From Candidatus Desantisiibacteriota bacterium (GTDB lineage: Bacteria > JACRDZ01): 13,073 nucleotides of DNA. The translations under genes were made by a program, and so were the position numbers. Shown here in pieces: positions 1-5,931 of the stretch. The notes under the pieces were generated by a model, which saw only the letters and a list, made by a program, of their open reading frames with translations, searched no databases and was not told where the DNA came from. The stretch covers positions 1 through 13,073 of the forward strand of contig JACQWU010000115.1 of assembly GCA_016209155.1 (NCBI GenBank), read 5' to 3'. Numbering within the stretch: the stretch's first letter is position 1; each line of letters begins with the position of its first letter.

Positions 1-919
1 AGGGATAAATTGAATTTATCCCTGTTCCATTTTCATGGATTAAATTATTATTTATTGATGGAGAACTACCTAATAAAGCTATGATTCCGGAATTCATATT
101 TTTATATATATTATTTCCGGTTATAACAGGAGAAGACTGAAAACTTACTATCCCATAACTCCTATTACTATAAATTTCATTATTCATAATAAGAGGTAAT
201 GCATTTGAGAATACTACAATCCCTCTTCCCCATACTTGCCTTATAATATTATTGGAAATAATAGGGCGGGAATAAGTGGAAGCGCAAATCCCATATCCTT
301 TATTCTTTTCAATAATATTATTTGTTATTTTTGGGTCGGAATATAAAGCACATGAAATTCCACCGGGAATACTGCGAAAAACACCATTTTCAGTTAAAAA
401 ATTATTATCTATAATTGGAGATGCTCTATTCTCACATACAATAGCCACTTCATTAAAACTAAAAATGTTATTTTTAATAACCGGAGATGATTTAAAACAT
501 CCAATTCCACATGCAGCATATTCAATTCTGCAATAACTTACTTCACTTTTTACCTGATTATCATTATTTTCAAAAATTATACCGCCCCACGCTCCGCTGA
601 CAGGATAATCAGAAGTAAATACTATATTATTATTTTTTTGACCAACAGCATTAATTGCTCCATATACAATTAAATTTATCTTATTTTCACTGCTGATTTT
701 TTTAAAAATTACCTTAACGTCCGGTTCAATAATAAGAGTTGCTCCCTTTTCAATAATCAATGTATTTTCTATAAAATACGGGCTTTCTTTTATTGACCAT
801 TTGGCATCATTTTTAATAGGAGATGTAATTACTGCGGCTTCAATTATTGTAGAGATTCTAATTATATAAAAAATTAAAACATATATTATTATATGAAATA
901 TGTTTTTTACTTTAGACAC
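1..919 (-). CDS. Exported right-handed beta-helix repeat protein (3' end outside window)
   Basis: This is an open frame of 306 codons that runs off the left edge, so the C-terminus is missing. I place the start at GTG 919-917. It has GGAG five bases upstream, the frame is closed by a TAG a short way further up, and it gives a signal peptide (basic MSKVKN, then a hydrophobic stretch to about residue 28 ending near EAA). Residues 40-75 form an N-terminal cap (WSIKES, then IEKGATLIIEPDVKV). From about residue 110 there are repeats of 22-25 residues built on 'SPIIxNNxIxxNxxGI', for example SPVIKNNIF, SPIIDNNFL, RPIISNNII and SPVITGNNIY. That is the PbH1/NosD-like parallel beta-helix pattern. Such proteins are secreted or surface-located and may bind or process polysaccharide, but no catalytic residues can be assigned. 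The protein is a paralogue of its upstream neighbour, from which it is separated by 45 bases, and is probably the last known gene of the leftward operon. Confidence 0.85.
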   Translation of the reverse strand, partial: MSKVKNIFHIIIYVLIFYIIRISTIIEAAVITSPIKNDAKWSIKESPYFIENTLIIEKGATLIIEPDVKVIFKKISSENKINLIVYGAINAVGQKNNNIVFTSDYPVSGAWGGIIFENNDNQVKSEVSYCRIEYAACGIGCFKSSPVIKNNIFSFNEVAIVCENRASPIIDNNFLTENGVFRSIPGGISCALYSDPKITNNIIEKNKGYGICASTYSRPIISNNIIRQVWGRGIVVFSNALPLIMNNEIYSNRSYGIVSFQSSPVITGNNIYKNMNSGIIALLGSSPSINNNLIHENGTGINSIYP

Positions 920-964
920 AGCATCTCCAAATATTCGAAAATTTTGCTAAATATAGATATATAT

Positions 965-2377
965 TCAATTGTTAAAATTAAAGTTCTCTTTTTTTAATTT
1001 ATTTGGATTAATACGCCATAGTTTTTGCTGAATAATTTTCATATTTTTTTCTTTTAATTCCTGCTTTATATTTTCTTTAATTCCGGCATTATCAATTTTA
1101 TTCTCCTGCCAGTTTTCATATCCAATTTCATCTTCATGACACATTGTTCCCTGATCAATATCCAGCGGCAGGTCATAATAATCATAAAAAGTACTGAGAT
1201 TTTTTTTGCTTTCTTTAATTTCTTTTAATGCAGCAGTCCCCCACCAGTTAAATTTAAAATTTAATTTTCCCCGGGGATCTTTACGTTTTTTATATGATTC
1301 ATCACTAAGTTTATGAAGTTTAATGTTATATTTAAAATTATTAAAATTATTCCATTCTATTTTAGGTACGCTCACAACAAGTTCAATCCCGATTTCATTA
1401 TCATAAATATTATTATGGATAATTTCATGATCACTTAGAATGTATAAAGAGATTCCAATTTTATTTTCAATAATGTCACAAAATTCTACTAAGTTAAAAG
1501 TTTTAAGTTTTCCCGATATTGCTGTATTATTTTGTTTAAATAAACAATTAATGATATGAAGATGTGTTGACATCTCTCCATATATTCCAAATTCATTTTT
1601 CATAAATATACAATTATCTATTTCCAATGTAGTATTTTGTGCAAATTTTAAACCGTATTTATTTTCTGTGAAAATATTAAAAGAAATAATAGGAGAACCG
1701 GGTGAATGACCTGAGAAAATACCAATATTATTTTTATTAAAAGTATTTTCAAGAATAGATGGATTGGAACCTTCTTTAAAAGTAAGGCCAGATTCATTAT
1801 TTTCTTCAAATAAATTCTTTATAACAAGAGGCGCCCCCCCCTCATCGCAGGTGATTCCGTACATATTATTTTTTATAATATTTTCTTTGATTACCGGATT
1901 ACATTCTTTTATGATTTTTATACCGGTAATATTGTTTGCCAGTGTATTGTTAGTAAGTACCGGTGAAGACTTTTCACAGGTAACAGCAGTACTGGAGTTC
2001 AAAATTTTCGAATAGCTTATTTCACTTTCTGATGAATCAAAAAAATATATTCCATCCCACGACATAGGCAGGCCTGTTACACCATTAAATTCTATGATTC
2101 TGTCAGGAGTACCAATAGCTTTTATATTACCTTCGATGCGCATAACAGGATTGTTTTTATTTGCCGGTAATCTTTTTAAAATTATAGTTGTCCCGGGGGT
2201 AATAGTTAAAGTTTTTCCTTTTTCCAGCAAAATACCATTATCCAGAAATATATTTCCGCTCCATGTTGTATCGTGAGATATAATATCAAGCCTGCCTTCC
2301 TCAGCTCCTGCAGCAATTTTGATTTGACTGATTAAAATTGATAATGCTATTAAAAGGGGGTAATAAATATATCTCAT
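965..2377 (-). CDS. Exported right-handed beta-helix repeat protein
   Basis: This is a complete 470-residue protein. The ATG at 2377 follows an AAGGA about 11 bases upstream. Residues 1-25 are a signal peptide (hydrophobic LLIALSILISQIKIAAGA). Residues 38-70 form the cap (TTWSGNIF, LEKGKTLTITPGTTI), closely like the neighbouring beta-helix gene. Residues about 110-350 hold roughly ten helix coils with the 'NPxIxxNxFxxNxxGI' pattern (SPVLTNNTL, NPVIKENII, NPSILENTF, SPIISFNIF). An NWWG motif at 377-380 is typical of the end of such helices. The last 60 residues are strongly charged, lack repeats and may be an attachment or coiled segment. The gene lies 38 bases downstream of the HEAT-repeat gene and is probably co-transcribed. 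A run of eight G on the coding strand (residues 179-182, EGGA) is out of character with this AT-rich gene. The fold is clear, but the substrate and any enzyme activity are unknown. Confidence 0.88.
   Translation of the reverse strand: MRYIYYPLLIALSILISQIKIAAGAEEGRLDIISHDTTWSGNIFLDNGILLEKGKTLTITPGTTIILKRLPANKNNPVMRIEGNIKAIGTPDRIIEFNGVTGLPMSWDGIYFFDSSESEISYSKILNSSTAVTCEKSSPVLTNNTLANNITGIKIIKECNPVIKENIIKNNMYGITCDEGGAPLVIKNLFEENNESGLTFKEGSNPSILENTFNKNNIGIFSGHSPGSPIISFNIFTENKYGLKFAQNTTLEIDNCIFMKNEFGIYGEMSTHLHIINCLFKQNNTAISGKLKTFNLVEFCDIIENKIGISLYILSDHEIIHNNIYDNEIGIELVVSVPKIEWNNFNNFKYNIKLHKLSDESYKKRKDPRGKLNFKFNWWGTAALKEIKESKKNLSTFYDYYDLPLDIDQGTMCHEDEIGYENWQENKIDNAGIKENIKQELKEKNMKIIQQKLWRINPNKLKKENFNFNN
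1834..1841. repeat. Homopolymer C8 (G8 on coding strand) inside beta-helix gene
   Basis: Eight consecutive C on the plus strand, reading as GAG GGG GGG GCG on the coding strand. The frame is open in this copy (TCDEGGAPLVIKN matches the repeat consensus). A gain or loss of one base would truncate the protein near residue 180. Confidence 0.95.
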
Positions 2378-2415
2378 ACGTCAGACTGTCCTTAAGTTTT
2401 AAGGGAGAAGATACT

Positions 2416-2886
2416 TCATTTTTTTGATTTTGCTGTTTTGTTATTTTTGTCTTTATTAATTTTTCTGGTTTCGGGTGTATATAATATTATTGTATCTTTT
2501 TCATCTCTGTAGCGGTACTTTTCTCCGGTTTTGTTGTAAAGTATTTCCGCTATTTTCCTGCGCAGCCATGGTTCATATTCTTTATCTGTAAGTATTTTTT
2601 TTAATTCAAATATTATCTGGCTGTCTTCCTTTAAATTCGATAATGCGAGTGCAGCGTAATAACGTATCCATGTGTCTTTTTCGTTGTTTAATGCCAGTAT
2701 AAAAAAATTTCTATAGCTATCATCCGCAACATCACCTAATAAATCAATAGCGAACAGTTTGGAAAGATAATTAGTACTGCGTGCCGCTTCGGGAAGCAGC
2801 ATAATATCTATTGGCAGGTCCCCGGAAAAAACAGAGAAGGAATATAAAATCACAATAATAATAACCGCAAAACTAATTTTTTTCAT
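2416..2886 (-). CDS. Small exported HEAT-repeat-like protein
   Basis: I choose the ATG at 2886 (156 residues) over the ATG at 2901. A GGAG lies about nine bases before 2886, and this start gives a classic signal peptide (MKKISFAVIIIVILYSFSVFSG). The upstream start has no ribosome-binding site and would add MEIFW. The mature part, residues about 35-115, has helical pairs of HEAT/armadillo type: 'LFAIDLLGDVADDSYRNFFI', 'TWIRYYAALALSNLKEDSQI', then 'EPWLRRKIAEIL'. HEAT-like repeats are usually protein-binding scaffolds. The tail from about residue 120 is lysine-rich and probably disordered. No enzyme motif is visible. The gene sits between the coiled-coil/NHL gene and the first beta-helix gene in the leftward operon, so it probably acts in the periplasm or on the envelope with them. 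The precise role is unknown. Confidence 0.75.
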   Translation of the reverse strand: MKKISFAVIIIVILYSFSVFSGDLPIDIMLLPEAARSTNYLSKLFAIDLLGDVADDSYRNFFILALNNEKDTWIRYYAALALSNLKEDSQIIFELKKILTDKEYEPWLRRKIAEILYNKTGEKYRYRDEKDTIILYTPETRKINKDKNNKTAKSKK

Positions 2887-2902
2887 CCAAAAAATCTCCA
2901 TT

Positions 2903-2976
2903 AGAATGCAGAATGCAGAAGTTAAAGCAAAAAAACAAATTTTATTTTTTATATTTTTCTTCTATCTTCTGTTTTC
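2903..2976. repeat. Low-complexity short repeats in the gap before the HEAT-repeat gene
   Basis: The gap holds a tandem heptamer AGAATGC (2903-2909, 2910-2916, then a partial copy). It also holds, on the minus strand just after the stop codon of the upstream gene, two copies of AGATAGAA six bases apart. Neither encodes a protein nor looks like a terminator. Small tandem repeats of this kind are common in gaps of AT-rich genomes. Confidence 0.6.
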
Positions 2977-2980
2977 TATC

Positions 2981-4033
2981 TTACTGTTTTATGCTGTATT
3001 TAGAAATACAATTTTTCCCGGTATCTACCACATAAATAGATTTTTTATTATCCACCGCTATCTGCGAAGCTTTAATTATTTCCCCCGGGTGTGTTCCATA
3101 TTTACCAAAACTGCTGACAGGATTACCTTCTTCGTCATATAAATATATACGATCCTTATAAATTCCATAATAATACCTATCATTATCTGTTGTTATATTC
3201 ATACATTCCCACATAGGGACGGCGCTTACCGGCATAATAATCGGAATTCGTTTAACAATCTGTTCATGAGAATCCATCATTTTTATCATATACTTACGTT
3301 CATGATCTTTTTCTATATCTTTTTCCAATTCATGCAGTTTAAGACGAGCTTCTTTTTCTTTCTGATAAAATTCCTCTTTTTTTTCCTTAATAATCAAAAG
3401 ATTTTGAGCCTCTCTTTTCTTTATATCATACTGCTGCGTTTCATAATCAATGATATCCTCTTTTTTCCGTTTTATTTCTTCGTATAATATATTCATACGA
3501 TTATTTGTTTCTATTCTTTGTTCATTTGAAAGAATCATGGGAATATTGCTCTTCCATAAATGTTCATATCCGTCAGTTAATTTAGTCAATTCCCTGTTAA
3601 GATCAATTAATTTTAGATTATTATCTTTATATTGTCTCGTTAAATAATCATTATCTCTTATATATGGATTATCATTTTTATCAAGATTTTCTCTTTCTTC
3701 TGTCATACTTTGTATTTCCTTGACAAGACTATTTTTTTCATAAGAAAAATCCTGATATACGTCTCTTGCTGTAATGAAATAAAATTGCTCTTTTTTATCG
3801 ATATAAATAAATTCCTCACCCTGCAATATATCTATTGTATAGAGTAATTTCCCGACATTGCTTATTTTTGAATAATCATAATAATAAGTCATAGCCAGGT
3901 TATCGTAATATACAAAACCTATTTTATCCTCATTATCTGTTTTTTCCTCATCATTATTTCCATAAATAGATATTTGAGATAACAATAAAAAAGATATTAA
4001 AATAATTTTATAAATTTTTTTTAAAATGCTCAT
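2981..4033 (-). CDS. Exported coiled-coil protein with short C-terminal NHL-like segment
   Basis: A 350-residue protein whose ATG has an AGGAG six bases upstream. Residues 1-25 are a signal peptide (LKKIYKIILISFLLLSQISIYG). Residues 38-95 are rich in tyrosine and beta-strands and resemble a small SH3-like or ligand domain. Residues about 98-250 are charged and helical with strong coiled-coil character (KREAQNLLIIKEKKEEF, EARLKLHELEKDIEKDHE). Residues about 275-350 look like NHL/6-bladed-propeller strands: 'FGKYGTHPGEI' is the NHL linker signature and 'AVDNKKSIYVVDTGKNCISKY' a typical blade. Only about one and a half to two blades are present, whereas closed propellers need about six. The domain is therefore either truncated or completed by oligomerisation. 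The gene lies between the MCE pseudogene and the HEAT-repeat gene on the same strand. It is probably periplasmic or surface-exposed. No enzyme activity can be claimed. Confidence 0.75.
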   Translation of the reverse strand: MSILKKIYKIILISFLLLSQISIYGNNDEEKTDNEDKIGFVYYDNLAMTYYYDYSKISNVGKLLYTIDILQGEEFIYIDKKEQFYFITARDVYQDFSYEKNSLVKEIQSMTEERENLDKNDNPYIRDNDYLTRQYKDNNLKLIDLNRELTKLTDGYEHLWKSNIPMILSNEQRIETNNRMNILYEEIKRKKEDIIDYETQQYDIKKREAQNLLIIKEKKEEFYQKEKEARLKLHELEKDIEKDHERKYMIKMMDSHEQIVKRIPIIMPVSAVPMWECMNITTDNDRYYYGIYKDRIYLYDEEGNPVSSFGKYGTHPGEIIKASQIAVDNKKSIYVVDTGKNCISKYSIKQ

Positions 4034-4056
4034 ATATATCTCCTATGATAATTTGA

Positions 4057-4081
4057 GATTTGAAATTTGAGATTTCAAATC
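4057..4081. repeat. Perfect 10-bp inverted repeat in operon gap
   Basis: GATTTGAAAT (4057-4066), a five-base loop, then ATTTCAAATC (4072-4081). It lies between the end of the MCE gene and the ribosome-binding site of the coiled-coil/NHL gene. No T-run follows on the minus strand, so it is not an obvious terminator. It could shape or process the operon mRNA. A related sequence lies at 13024-13050. Confidence 0.8.
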
Positions 4082-4102
4082 ATATCATCTCACATTATTA
4101 CA

Positions 4103-4417
4103 TTATCTATAAGACAATAAACTCATGAGGTATTTAATATCTTTGTCTTCCATAAGATATCTCATCCCTATATAATAACGCTCTTTATTTATAAAATCAT
4201 CCACTCCGAAAGTCAGATAACCATTTTCGAATAAATTCAATTCATTTGAAAATCTAAGCTGGGGTTTATTATTAGTATCTGAATTAAAATTAAAAGCAGT
4301 AAGCCCTGATGAAAGCTTATCTTTAAACAGTAAATAATTAGCTCCAAAACCGCCTGTTGATTCCACAATACCCGCCCTAAGAACAAGTTTATTAAAAAAG
4401 GTCTGTCCTATTTCCAC
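4103..4417 (-). pseudogene. C-terminal fragment of MCE protein: beta-rich domain
   Basis: This is the continuation of the MCE protein in another frame. Homologous coding begins upstream of 4417 (reading NDVGKKDKVSVEIGQTFFNK), so the GTG at 4417 is only the first possible start codon and has no convincing ribosome-binding site. The sequence 'LVLRAGIVESTGGFGANYLLF', plus 'LTFGVDDFINKERYYIGMRY' and a final 'EDKDIKYLM', matches the conserved C-terminal module of long MCE proteins in many diderm bacteria. It is probably not made separately. Confidence 0.65.
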
Positions 4418-4442
4418 AGAAACTTTATCTTTTTTGCCGACA

Positions 4443-4964
4443 TCATTTTTGATATCCCCAAAAAGTTCTGATATCCGATACTTTAGTTACAATTTTATTC
4501 GTATTCACTATCAGATCGTTTACGTTTTGATATAATTCTTTATTTGTCATTATTTGTCCTGCCGTACCTTCGCCTTTATTAATTTTATCAGTAAGGTCCC
4601 GCAGTGAAGCAAGTGTCATTTTTAGCTCCGGAGTTATTGTCTGTGCTTCTTCAACTGTTTTATTTAAATTGTCATATAATTTAGAATCATTGATTAATTT
4701 ACCAAGTGTCCCCGGTCCCTTTTCAATTTTTTCTGAAATTGAGACAAAAGTATTTGTCATCTGATTTAGTTTTTGAGTTATAGCTTCCATATTTTCTAAA
4801 ATCGATGCCAGTTTCTTTTGATTATCACCAGAAAAATTATTTAAAGATTTTACAAGATTAAGCAGCTCATCTGCGAGATTTACAGTTTTTTGATCCAGTG
4901 ACTGCGATAAAGAATTCATATTTGTCATAATACTTCCAACTTTTTCTCTGTTTTCTGAAATCAT
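4443..4964 (-). pseudogene. Middle fragment of MCE protein: helical tail
   Basis: This piece is in the same frame as the N-terminal fragment (offset 666 bases, a multiple of three), with 19 sense codons between the TAG and the ATG at 4964. An AGGAAG eight bases before that ATG could allow re-initiation. It is almost all amphipathic helix and contains two copies of the MCE-tail motif, 'GPGTLGKLINDSKLYDNLN' and 'GEGTAGQIMTNKELYQNVN'. It ends at a TGA (4445-4443) reached only because of the frameshift just upstream. Without membrane anchor or MCE domain it is unlikely to work alone. Confidence 0.65.
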
Positions 4965-5021
4965 GGATTTTACTTCCTGTGAAGAAGCGTTAAAATTAGA
5001 AAAAGTCTGATTAATATTTTT

Positions 5022-5630
5022 CTAGTTTTCAATCATAATTTTATTTAAATTCATAATTATATTATTAATCAATGACTGATTTTGTTTCAATATATTATTC
5101 ATTTCTTTTGTGGATTCAGCCATATTTGTCATTATAATATCCATATTGGTTCTGGATTTTTCGCTGACGATCATATCGAGTGTCTGCTGCAGACGTACGG
5201 TAAGCGCCTTTGTATCGGACATGATTTCTCCAACTCCTACAGGATCTGTCCCGGGAAGCGGGGGATCTCCGTCATTGTAAAAAGGGGCATCTCCTTTAAC
5301 CACTTTAATGTCAACATAGCTTTCCCCAATCAATCCTTCCGAACTTATAAATATCTGGCAGTTATCCCGGATTTTTATATCGGGAGAATTCAATTGAACT
5401 AAAACCATTACTTTATCATCAGCAAGCCTGATTTCCTTTACAGTACCTACTATTACCCCTGAAATTCTGGCATTGGCATTAAGTTTCAAATTACCAATAT
5501 AATTAAATGCGATTGGTATTGTTGGTCCTAATTGTTTTAAAGGATTTAGTTTACCTACGGAAAAAGTCATGCTTAAAAGTATTAGCATGGCGACAAAAGT
5601 CATAATCCCAACTTTAACTTCCGATTTCAT
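5022..5630 (-). CDS. N-terminal fragment of MCE protein: membrane anchor and MCE domain
   Basis: This 202-residue fragment is the part that would be made if the TAG at 5024-5022 terminates. Residues 5-27 are one transmembrane anchor (VKVGIMTFVAMLILLSMTFSVG). Residues about 36-116 are the MCE domain: 'NYIGNLKLNANARISGVIVG' followed by TVKEIRL, and 'GLIGESYVDIKVV' near 99-111, both hallmark positions of MlaD/Ttg2C/YrbD proteins. The start of the helical tail follows, and the fragment ends in the middle of it. The anchor and lipid-ring domain are complete, so a shortened hexamer is conceivable but would lack the helical barrel that bridges the periplasm in long MCE proteins. Whether it is functional is unknown. 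Confidence 0.7.
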   Translation of the reverse strand: MKSEVKVGIMTFVAMLILLSMTFSVGKLNPLKQLGPTIPIAFNYIGNLKLNANARISGVIVGTVKEIRLADDKVMVLVQLNSPDIKIRDNCQIFISSEGLIGESYVDIKVVKGDAPFYNDGDPPLPGTDPVGVGEIMSDTKALTVRLQQTLDMIVSEKSRTNMDIIMTNMAESTKEMNNILKQNQSLINNIIMNLNKIMIEN

Positions 5631-5676
5631 ATAAACCTCTTCTTATACTTGATTTAATGATTTAAGATTATAGTAA

Positions 5677-5705
5677 ATATTACTTCCAGTGTGATTTATT
5701 GTCAA
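5677..5705 (-). promoter_or_regulatory. Sigma-70-type promoter for the leftward envelope operon
   Basis: On the minus strand, TTGACA (5705-5700), a 17-base spacer and TAATAT (5682-5677). Transcription would begin near 5670, giving a leader of about 40 bases before the MCE ATG at 5630. The -35 box is perfect. The -10 box matches at four of six positions, including the key second and last. Confidence 0.7.
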
Positions 5706-5838
5706 ACACTTTTTAAAAATCTTTTTACAATAAATATAAATAAGTGTATATAAAAAAAAGTTAAAACAAAAAAGCGTCCTCGTTTTTAAATATCTTAGGT
5801 ATTATTTGTATAACGCAATTCGCAGGCTAAAAATAACC

Positions 5839-5867
5839 TTGACAATAAAGCGTAAATAGCGTATAAT
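5839..5867 (+). promoter_or_regulatory. Consensus sigma-70-type promoter for the multihaem cytochrome
   Basis: TTGACA (5839-5844), exactly 17 bases, then TATAAT (5862-5867): both hexamers are perfect. Transcription would begin near 5874, about 58 bases before the ATG at 5932. The spacer and -10 carry two copies of AGCGTA nine bases apart (5849, 5858), on one face of the helix or nearly so, which could be a regulator site. Confidence 0.85.
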
Positions 5868-5931
5868 TTTAAGGCAATTGAATAATATTTTAATATAATT
5901 TATAAGAAGATTTTTATTTATTCCCTTAATC

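Larger units (their letters stand above)
4103..5630 (-). pseudogene. MCE-family (MlaD-like) phospholipid-transport protein, disrupted
   Basis: Three pieces on one strand read as one MCE protein of about 508 residues when two lesions are repaired: an in-frame TAG at 5024-5022 (codon 203) and a one-base excess near 4446-4450. MCE proteins anchor in the inner membrane, form hexamers and carry lipids between membranes as the substrate-binding part of an ABC transporter with an MlaE-type permease and MlaF-type ATPase. Neither partner gene is in this window. The order of parts matches the long MCE subfamily: a membrane anchor, MCE domain, helical tail with GTxGxLI repeats, and a C-terminal beta-rich domain containing 'LRAGIVESTGGFGANY'. 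The start ATG has GAGG five bases upstream and a good promoter at 5705-5677. Two independent lesions favour real decay. An assembly error is possible for the homopolymer shift, less so for the TAG. TAG is used as terminator by none of the eight other stop codons seen here, but recoding would not repair the frameshift. Confidence 0.8.
5631..5931. other. Divergent intergenic region between MCE operon and cytochrome gene
   Basis: These 301 bases contain no gene. They hold a leftward promoter at 5705-5677 and a rightward promoter at 5839-5867. The 130 bases between are A/T-rich with an A-tract around 5751-5773, which may act as an UP-like element. I see no riboswitch fold, sigma-54 site (TGGCAC-N5-TTGC) or strong terminator. 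Confidence 0.7.

Noticed and set aside
276-536. Open frame on the plus strand, 86 codons
   Set aside because: It lies opposite the first beta-helix gene, whose repeats and signal peptide are clear. No ribosome-binding site was seen and the peptide has no recognisable domain.
110-560. Regularly spaced repeats resembling a CRISPR array
   Set aside because: The spacing of about 66-75 bases comes from beta-helix coils. The repeats are degenerate at DNA level and stay in one reading frame.
1764-2276. Two plus-strand open frames opposite the second beta-helix gene
   Set aside because: They are hydrophobic antisense shadows of the repetitive asparagine/isoleucine codons, with no start signals.
2887-2901. 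Upstream ATG of the HEAT-repeat gene (MEIFW extension)
   Set aside because: It has no ribosome-binding site. The GGAG inside this stretch serves the ATG at 2886, which begins a normal signal peptide.
3266-3647. Phenylalanine-rich plus-strand frames
   Set aside because: They are antisense to the lysine/glutamate-rich coiled coil, which always gives F-rich shadows.
5082-5402. Plus-strand frame of 106 codons within the MCE gene
   Set aside because: The opposite strand encodes the conserved MCE domain. This frame has no family signature.
5768-5787. Possible terminator, A-run and T-run flanking GCGTCCTCG
   Set aside because: The stem would be only A-T pairs with no GC-rich core, and no neighbouring gene ends there on either strand.
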